A DNA stretch of 64,000 nt from Anoplopoma fimbria (taxonomy: Eukaryota > Chordata > Actinopteri > Perciformes > Anoplopomatidae), in NCBI RefSeq assembly GCF_027596085.1, contig NC_072456.1, forward strand, positions 18,737,218-18,801,217, written 5' to 3'. Positions 55,734-64,000 of this stretch are shown here, piece by piece. A model generated the notes under the pieces. That model did not search any database, was not told where the DNA came from, and saw only the letters and a list, made by a program, of their open reading frames with translations. The translations under genes were made by a program, and so were the position numbers. Within the stretch, counting starts at the first letter, position 1, and each line of letters opens with the position of its first letter.

Positions 55734-57077
55734 CACTAACATAGAAGCAGCACCATGTTTTCTTAATAACACCATGTACAGACATGTATACATACATTCT
55801 GTCTAGGCTTGTCAAGACTAGGTACAAGTCCTAAACTTAAAAACATTTACACAACTGCACGATTCTACAACTGCCTTAAGGCCTTTACATTCCAGGGCAA
55901 GATCACTGCTGACCTTTTGTCATGAAAACTTTCATACAGAACTCAAATATTACGAAGCTTTAAAGCAAAGTTGTTGGGTTTTTTTGGAGAGTGGACATTT
56001 CTTCTGATCGTACGCACTGTGGATGAATTCCTCAACAAATCATGTTGTGGGTCTCAAGAATAACACAGATTGATTAAACTCTCTATTGAAGTGAAATATA
56101 GCCTGTTTTAGTTTTTTCATTATTTCTTCATACCATTATCTTCATTATCTGTATCTGCTCATTCATGTTTCCTCACATACTTAAGTGAACATTGCTGCGT
56201 CCTAATGCAAACCCCTTTTTAAGGTGTCTTTTTTGTTCTGGAGCCTACATTGTATTATTGCATCATAAAGCAGTCAGTAAAAGGAGCATACATTATTTAG
56301 TGGGCAAAAGCAGCAATCAGAAAAGGCTAATGCTACTTTAGAGCAGGAGAGACGACTTCAAGAAAAGCTAGCTGGGCAGATTTGATCCACTTCATTCACA
56401 TTGAGCCAAAGTGAAAATGTATGTTTCTAATCATATTGAATACATGATTGGCAAGATCACTGCTGACTAAAATCAACATAAAAGTGAAAATGTATCATGG
56501 GAAAGTGTTAATGACTGGACTATTTCTTGAACCTTTTTTCATATAACAAGGTCACAAACATACATCGCCAACTATGCTGTCACATTTTGGCTGAAGACAT
56601 ATACATATACATTTGTCCACTCTGCAGGGACAAAACATTTACAAATATTTACACGACAAACAACAGAAGTCAGCACAGACACGCTGTGGCACTTAAGTAG
56701 CATACAGTGAGCTCTTTATTCGGCGCTGTTGTACATCCACTTCCTTTCATTTAGCTGTGAGCATAAAGCTTGTGATGTTTGGTCATATGGTCTTATTATT
56801 TGTGTCTTCCATCCTGAAGAGTACATCATTATTATAATGTTGCTAATAAAAACATGTTTACGTGAATGCAATACAATTTAAACTCATCATATTCCCGGCT
56901 TGGTTAAAGCAACAGAAAGAGAGTGGAAAATAACATTAAGTTACAGTCTCAGTGAAGTGTTAAGATATTCACTCAAGCTGCTTCCTGTCCAAACTGACAG
57001 CTTGAAGACATACGGCTGTCATTTATAATGCACTAACCATGCTATGGGCAACACAGAGAGAATGTATGTGTGTGAGT

Positions 57078-57310
57078 ATAATAATAATAATAATAATAAT
57101 CAATCCTTTATTAGTCCCACAATGGGGAAATTATTTCTCTGCATTTAACCCATCCTGGAGGAGCAGTGGGCTGCAATGAAGCGCCCGGGGAGCAACTTGG
57201 GGTTAGGTGTCTTGCTCAAGGACACCTCGGCATGTTGCCGGTAGAGGGGCTTGAACCACCAACCTTGTGGTTACGGGACAAGCGCTCTACCTCATGTGCC
57301 ACAGCCGCCG
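57078..57310 (-). mobile_element. tRNA-derived SINE
   Basis: Read on the minus strand, the element begins GGCGGCTGTGGCACATGAGG, has an A-box-like segment (57300-57284, GGCACATGAGGTAGAGC) and a B-box-like GGTTCAAGCCCC (57257-57246). These are spaced as in RNA polymerase III promoters. It ends in AATTTCCCCATTGTGGGACT, AATAAAGGATTG and an (ATT)n tail of about 8 units. Length is about 230 bp. Confidence 0.85.
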
Positions 57311-58750
57311 TATGAATGCATGTGTGTCTTTAACAGGCCAATCTATGTATGAATCATCAGGCCGATGGTTCATGAGCCGACCACAATCAGACGCTATGTT
57401 AAAACAAACCCTTTCATAGACAGACAGCAATGTTGACTGGTAAAGATGGAAAATCAATTTAATGATGTGCCATTATTCTTTATTTAGAGACTTAATGACT
57501 GATTAATGACTACGGAAAGTCAAAACAAATGTTAAGTATGATAATACACAACATAAAGATTTAGATGCCAATGCTAGATGCAAGTTCTGGGGGTGGATTT
57601 TACTCAGTTATATGATTAGAGGTGTTTTTAATCCTTATCATGGCAAAGTCCCATATTTCTGTAATGTAACCAACACGAAGACATATCTTGCTTGACACCA
57701 TATGGAACTGAATAATAAATATGAATCTGGCTAGCTGAGTCTGGAAACCTGCCTGAAGGTCCACAAACATATTTACTAACAATGCTTTATTATAGATTAT
57801 TATAAATGTTCAACTGACCATTAACAATATCAATCAACGGTTCCACATAGGCAAGAACATAAAAAGTAATGAGACATTCTATAAATTGTGATAGTGAATT
57901 ACAAATCAAATTGGCGATTTAAGATTCGATATAGTATCGTATTGAGCGATCCCTGTTCAAAGTGTGTGTTTGTTCTACGAGCACACCAAAATCCGTTAGA
58001 GCAGCTCCTTTCAGGCGGTTGCTTATAGCTCCGATGTTGCAGATAGGCCTCATTACACTAACTGTCTAATGGAGTTAAATGAGGATGGGATGTGTGGATT
58101 AAGGATAGGTTATTGGGTTCGGTTATGAATTACAGCGAGGAGTAAAGCAGACCCACATTACTGGGTTTCTGTGGAAAAGCAGCACATCGAAACACTACCA
58201 ACCTGTCCAGTCAATCAAACAATGTAATCGTGTATCTTTTTTAGCTTTCATTCATATTAGTGTTTTAATCCCCAAAGTGTAGGTACCGTTGATCACTGCC
58301 TCTGACAAAACATCCACATACAAATTTTATTTTGTCATTCTTTGCAAAAATATCATATCTTTGAGGGGATTTTGAAGTGTGACAAGACAGTATGGTCTGT
58401 ATAGTATATCTGAGTTACACCTTGGCTCCAGTCATTTTGTTGCATTAACCTTTGAAGTTGCTGCCATTAGTGAGTGAATTTCCCTAAAAGTCCTACTCTC
58501 AACCTTCAGGTCTGGGCTAATTAGCTAGTGGCTATGCAAATCTAACAGCAAATGGTGGGTGGGGACTAAATGTGAGGGCAGAATACAAAAGATAAAAGTC
58601 AGATGAGGAGTCAGAATGATACAGAAAAAGGTGAGATTAGGTGAATTGAAGGGAGAGTAGGACAAAGAAGAAAGCTGCAGGAAACTTTCTGATCACATTT
58701 AGCAAAGGAAAGTGCGTTCTCTTTGATTGTGAGTGCATGCGGATGCATCA

Positions 58751-58779
58751 GACAGAGAGAGAGAGAGAGAGAGAGAGAC
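58751..58779. repeat. (GA)n microsatellite
   Basis: A GA dinucleotide run of roughly 28 bp, next to short GA-rich sequence. Confidence 0.9.
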
Positions 58780-59449
58780 TGACAGATCTAATGTATCCCA
58801 AGAATGCTTTTGAGATCCTAACCATAACCTTTCGAGAAACATCCAATTAATTATCCACATCATGAGGACTTTATTCACCACACACACAAACGTGCATGAA
58901 GATGTTGACAAAAAGAAACTTCTGTCCAACCACTCTGTCCAGTCCACTGTTATAGAGTGGCCTCTATAACAGTGAGACATCTGCCAAGTAGGAAGCCAAC
59001 AAGTGACAGTGTGTTCTCGTCTAATGACAGCCTGTCCATTGTGTCTATCTGGGGGTAAGTAAGTGAGACAAAGCGAGAGGAAGAGGAAAAGGATTGAGAG
59101 GCCGGCCACAGCAGCTCTGTAGCGGTCAAGGCCTCGCTGCACATTCCAGTTGACCAGAGGAGAGTCGGACTGTCACAGTCAGCAAACAGAGCTGATTCAT
59201 GATGCTGCTTTGTAGCTGCTGGTACATATGGCTGCTTCGGCTGTGATTCACCATGTTAGAGAGTTTACAATCACTCCTTCTGTTTTTCTACCTTTACCTG
59301 CTGTCTAAACAACACCATGCTCGTATTAAATGACAGTGCATGAAACTGTCTTCTACAAAAGGTTTCATTAAATATGGAATACATCAAATATGGAGAATTT
59401 CTGGACACACATGAAAGGATCAATCCTCTTTTCTTCACCTGATGGAGAA

Positions 59450-59800
59450 CATGACAATTGTTTTCATTTTCAATTAATCTGTTGATTTATTAACAGCTCA
59501 TCAATTAGTCTATGAAATGTCAAACAGTAGTGAAAAAATGTTTCATCTTCACAGAGCCCAAGATGGCATCTTCAAATATCTTGTAATGTTCAATTGACAG
59601 TCCAATTAATTATCAATCCATCAATTAATTTACAATTATGTAAAACTGAGAAAAAGCAATCAATCCTTACATTTGAGAGGCAGGAAAGAGAGAATATTTT
59701 GTTTTGTATGTTTTAACTATTTTTGAATGAAAAATAGTTGCCGATTGCTTTTCTTACCATCAACTAATCAATTAATTGATGACTTGTCGTGAGCTCTACA
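59450..59800 (+). repeat. Dispersed ATTAATCGATTA-type repeat, copy 2
   Basis: It holds TTTTCAATTAATCTGTTG, AGCCCAAGATGGCATCTTCA and TTACATTTGAGAGGCAGGAA, then AAAAATAGTTGCCGATTGC and CAACTAATCAATTAATTGAT. This is the most complete copy in the window. Confidence 0.6.
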
Positions 59801-60865
59801 TATGATCCTTCTTGTGTCTGGAGTGCTAACTAGCAGGGCACTGAGGGATAAGATGTGTCACAGAGCCAAACTTAAAAATTGTTGATACATAATTCAAATT
59901 TGTATCTATCTTAACAAATAATTATCTTTGCTAATACTGCAAATGCCTGGAAAAATAGTTTGAATAATGGATCCAAATGCTAAAAAAAAAAAGGCAGTGA
60001 TATGGAAACCCGCTGCTAAACTTGACAAGCAAGCCACCCAATACGTCAGTAGGAAATTTGAACTGAACAGCTTGATGCTGTGTGCATTACAGGTTGGAAC
60101 AATCCTCAATGCAGCCAACCAACCCTACGAATGCACAAAGCCATCAGACATTCAGCTTTTTGCAGACACACACACAGGGTTAGGAACATATTTTGGCACT
60201 GAAATTATGCTGTAATCAAAATTCAAACCTAAAAATACTGTGAATGCATGATACAAATATGATGGCTATAATTAGGCTTATACAAGTGCATTAATGACAG
60301 TGACACATAATGATTAATTGAAGCACAGACCTCCGAGTGGGGAAACAGTGGGGCTGACAGTTTTGTGAACCCATAAGCGCTCTGTATTTATGACACATGA
60401 CACACTGGAGCACACAGAGCAATAGATCACATGTCAGGTGATGGTGAAAGTGCTAATCGTTTAAAACGCTATATGATGATAAATTAGATAGCTGAGTCAA
60501 AAGATGAGAGGAGAGGAGAGGAGGATGTAACTAATAGGCCTAATAATCAAACTTCCGAACAACCGCTTGCAATCAGTGTCAAAACTACAAGCAAGTTTCA
60601 CCTGAGTGGGCACTTTTGGCTGAATGGATAGCACTTCCCCTTCACCACAAATCCAGTATCAGGTTTCCCTATGCGGCGCTAATGCACAACAATGAGCAGG
60701 GGCTTTGTGGAAGGTGATCTGGGATCTGTGGTTTGGGGGGAACCTTGTCAAACATAAGACGGCTTTCACATTTAGTACAACAGCAGGGGATGAGGTGCTA
60801 CTTTGGTCTGCAACAAGGCTGGAGCCGGCTAGCATACTGTTGCTCTACTCTTTAAGTGACAGCTC

Positions 60866-60967
<102 letters not shown>

Positions 60968-62559
60968 CATTTATGAGAGTGGTTATTAACTGCTGCACCT
61001 AGGGTTTGACCACTGCCTGCCTATTTGTGTACACTTATCAGCTAGTGTGTTGCCGCTTTCAAAACACATACTCTGATGCTGCTGGATATAAAAGTGAGGT
61101 AGTGAGAAGTGGCATGTACATGTGTGAGATAGCATATATATCCTTTTTAGTAGCATGTGTGCGAGTGTGAATGAAATTCTGTTAATGATGAGTCAGCGAG
61201 CTTGTTCTCAGCTACACAACAACCTTGTAAAGCCACTTCTCCTCTCCTTCCTTCCTCTAGCTGTGTCCTCCTTCTCTGGTAGTTTATCCACTCTGATCAC
61301 CTCTACTCTAACCGAATAGTATCGTTATTTTGTCTCTGTTCATTCTTTCTACTCTCTTCACTATTTTCCCACCTTCTTCTTCTTCATTCACTGTCTCATC
61401 CACCAAGGCTTTGCGATAATATAACAGGAAGTTGCACAAGCATGTTTGTATGAAAAAAAAACAACCATATGTATCTGAAACCTGACACACATATGGCATA
61501 TAAATGCAATGAACAACTCATAAACCACCTATTTGAATCAAGCAAAGAGAGATAAACCTGCATGTGCATTGACAAACGTGTGTGTGGAGTGAGGTTAAAA
61601 AGACAATGAGGAAGCAGTACAGCTACTTTCACACCGTCACATGACATTTAGAAGATTACTGGGTACATTTTCTTCAGAAGAGAGTTCATAAGAGCAGATT
61701 GAAGAACTTCAACATTTCCCCATATGTTGCCCTGAGATAAATGGCAAGCTTTTCAACACTTAACTTAAATGACACATTTTAAAAATGCCAGTGTCAGAAG
61801 TGCCAATGGATGAGTCAGGAGAGTATGATGGGCCACAGTGTTTTTTTTATATAACAGTAGAGCTCAAGTGGCTTATCAACAAGTTGTGTTTAATTACACC
61901 TGAATACGTGCTGCTCTGCCTTTTACACTCGAGCATCAAAACCAAAAGTGAAACATGATGAAAACCACTCGCTCCACCATACAGTTCTGTGCACAGGGGC
62001 CATCTTTACAACCTACACACTTTGCTTACCTCACCTAACAGCATGCTCACTGACATGTGAAGTGAACATGGTGCCACGTGGAACCTGGTTGACCACGGAT
62101 GTTTGGCACATCCATCTAACCTCAAGTGTGTTTAGCTTTTGGAGAGCCTTGTTCATGAACCAAAGCTCATCCACCATAAAAGCATGCGTCCAAAGTCTGT
62201 AGTAGTGTACTTGAGGACACTGAGGATTAAATATCTATTTATCTCTTCTTCTAGCTTTTGACAGTGACTGGGTTCGACCAGAAGCAGTAGTCTCACACTT
62301 GTATTATATTTTTTTTACATTACAACAAGGTTTGGCTGTGGTCATTATGGTGCCAATGACTGAGTACAGCAAGCTTAGCATACAAAATCAAGCATCACCC
62401 TGCTGCTGTGATGGTTGGAATCTGAGTGTACCATGGAATATGCAAAAGAGATAAAGTGGGTATTTTAAGTGGGGCAACCTTCTTCAAACATGACAGAGAG
62501 TACTGTATAACAAAACAGGAAACCAAATATTTTCATCCACTACATCTGTTGTCAGGTGT

Positions 62560-62715
62560 GAAGTATTGATTCATCCGCTAGTAATGTTTTTGATTAATAA
62601 AAACATTTGGCATTTTTGCTTGAGAAATGACTTGAGAAACGATTAATCGTTAATTGTCTTTGGACTTTCATTTTAGCGATTTATTGCCTAATCCTTGCAG
62701 CTTTACAAGAAATAT
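62560..62715 (+). repeat. Dispersed ATTAATCGATTA-type repeat, fragment
   Basis: A fragment with AGAAACGATTAATCGTTAAT, CATTTTAGCGATTTATTGCC and CCTTGCAGCTTTACA, resembling the end of the same family. Confidence 0.4.
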
Positions 62716-64000
62716 GTCCTGTAAATAAATTCATGAAGTAAGAGGAATACAAAAAACCTGTCAAACTACGTTACATCTTTCTCTTTGACGGTTATACCTA
62801 AATGTTCTTTGAGGTCCATATTTCATGTCCATTGGAGGAACCAACATTCATTCCTCACATGTCCGTCACATCACACCATAGTCTACACACTGGTGTCAAC
62901 ATTTGATGTCCATTTAGTTTCATTAGCTCTGAATCTCTGAATCCAATTAAGGGTGTGTACTCTGGATTGTTTGTGCGGTCATTTTTTCTGCTCACATTGT
63001 GCACGCTATAGTGCCCATTGCTATTGTGCACTTCAACACTATGAAAGCCACAGTTCAATCATTACTGACAGGTACTGTATTAAATCCATTTTTGTGGTTT
63101 ACTTAATGTCCAGCTTAACAAGTGAGAAAACATCCTGTATAGTTCAAGTCCGTGCAATAAGCTTTGCTCAAATAAGACCTCAAATATAGTCGTAGTCTTC
63201 GGACAACCAGCCTCAATTTTTGTGATGTATTGTCACATTGTATTAGATCAGCATGACTGACCTAACACTGAACCCATCCTCTTCATCCCTGATGTAAGCG
63301 CTGTAAAGGTGGCGTTACACATGCACTATTAACCGAGGGAACACTGACTGATTCTTAATCCGCCTGACATTAAAAATCTCACCTCATCCTTCCCACCCCT
63401 TATAGTATCCAGCCTTAAAATGGGGTTTATCCAACATTGTTCTATAGGGGTCACACATCCATAATGTAAACTGGAAAACAGGCCTCATTCTTTGCATTCT
63501 CAGGCCACATCTGGCTTCACACATGGGGCCCTGAGCTACAGTATACTTCATCACCATCGTAGCATCTACCACATGCAGCCTCTACACCCCCATGCGCAAT
63601 CATGGCAGAATAACGAGCCACATGCTAGCTTTCTGTGGAGAAGGGCTCTCCTCGGCAGCAACAACAGTGTGGAGGTACTCAGGACTTGGATGGGTGGAGG
63701 GAAAAGATGAGGTCAGAGCACAGACTGAGCTTCTGGCTTCTGATTGAGATACTGTTGTAAGAAACAATGTTGTGATGCTGCTTTAAGAGACATTGTGGGT
63801 TTTTTTAAGTGCACATCCAAGATTTTCCACTGATATTTCAAAGTGTATTGGTCTCAATTCTGAAAATACATCCGTTAATATGATGTAGATGTAATAGCTT
63901 GTATTTGTAATTGTGTTATGCCATTTTAAGCCGAGAGTAGCCCTTTCTTTATTTAGCATCTCTGGGTTTTTAGGGCATTATGGGTAATGTTGCAAATCAA

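Noticed and set aside
59967..60215. An 82-codon plus-strand frame resembling a transposase fragment at first sight
   Set aside because: No conserved motif, no terminal repeats and no target duplication; it is compatible with chance.

Overview
This is a vertebrate nuclear window, almost certainly from a ray-finned fish and probably a percomorph. Exons are split by GT-AG introns. Long (CA/GT)n arrays are frequent, and several dispersed repeats of the kind spread through percomorph genomes are present, including one rich in GCATGCTAAC-like words, one with ATTAATCGATTA-like words, a tRNA-derived SINE and a Tc1/mariner-type MITE. There are no bacterial operons, CRISPR arrays or rRNA genes.

Two protein genes can be read with confidence, and they converge tail to tail. 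ncln (nicalin) is complete on the + strand: 15 coding exons between 27954 and 36571, 1686 nt of CDS including the stop, 561 residues. cers1 (ceramide synthase 1) lies on the - strand: six coding exons between 48229 and 42749 encode 284 residues from the region after the N-terminus to the stop. Its first coding exon, about 83 residues by comparison with human CERS1, was not found; it is either beyond 64000 or unrecognised.

Layout: 1-26237 has no recognised gene and holds microsatellites, dispersed repeats, a CT/GA-rich block and several stretches that look like conserved non-coding DNA. At 26238-27576 is a minisatellite of about 44 units of 30 bp, ending about 380 bp before the ncln start codon in front of a CpG-dense 5' end. 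ncln fills 27954 to about 38.8 kb including a probable long 3' UTR that holds a nested MITE-like element. From 38.8 to 42.7 kb is the probable cers1 3' UTR or spacer. cers1 coding exons run from 42.7 to 48.2 kb. From 48.23 kb to the end there is no recognised exon; this is cers1 intron 1 and/or intergenic DNA, with a SINE, a LINE-like 3' tail and microsatellites.

Both products act in the endoplasmic reticulum membrane: nicalin in the NOMO-TMEM147 (BOS) complex of the multipass translocon and as a reported Nodal antagonist, CERS1 as the C18-ceramide-forming acyltransferase. In mammals CERS1 shares a bicistronic transcript with the Nodal co-ligand gene GDF1; no TGF-beta-type reading frame was seen beside cers1 here. 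I found no evidence of an unknown multi-gene system. The most noteworthy sequence-level signals are the minisatellite beside the ncln promoter region, a 12-bp duplication that doubles a splice acceptor in ncln, two NAGNAG acceptors, and repeats lying against splice sites.
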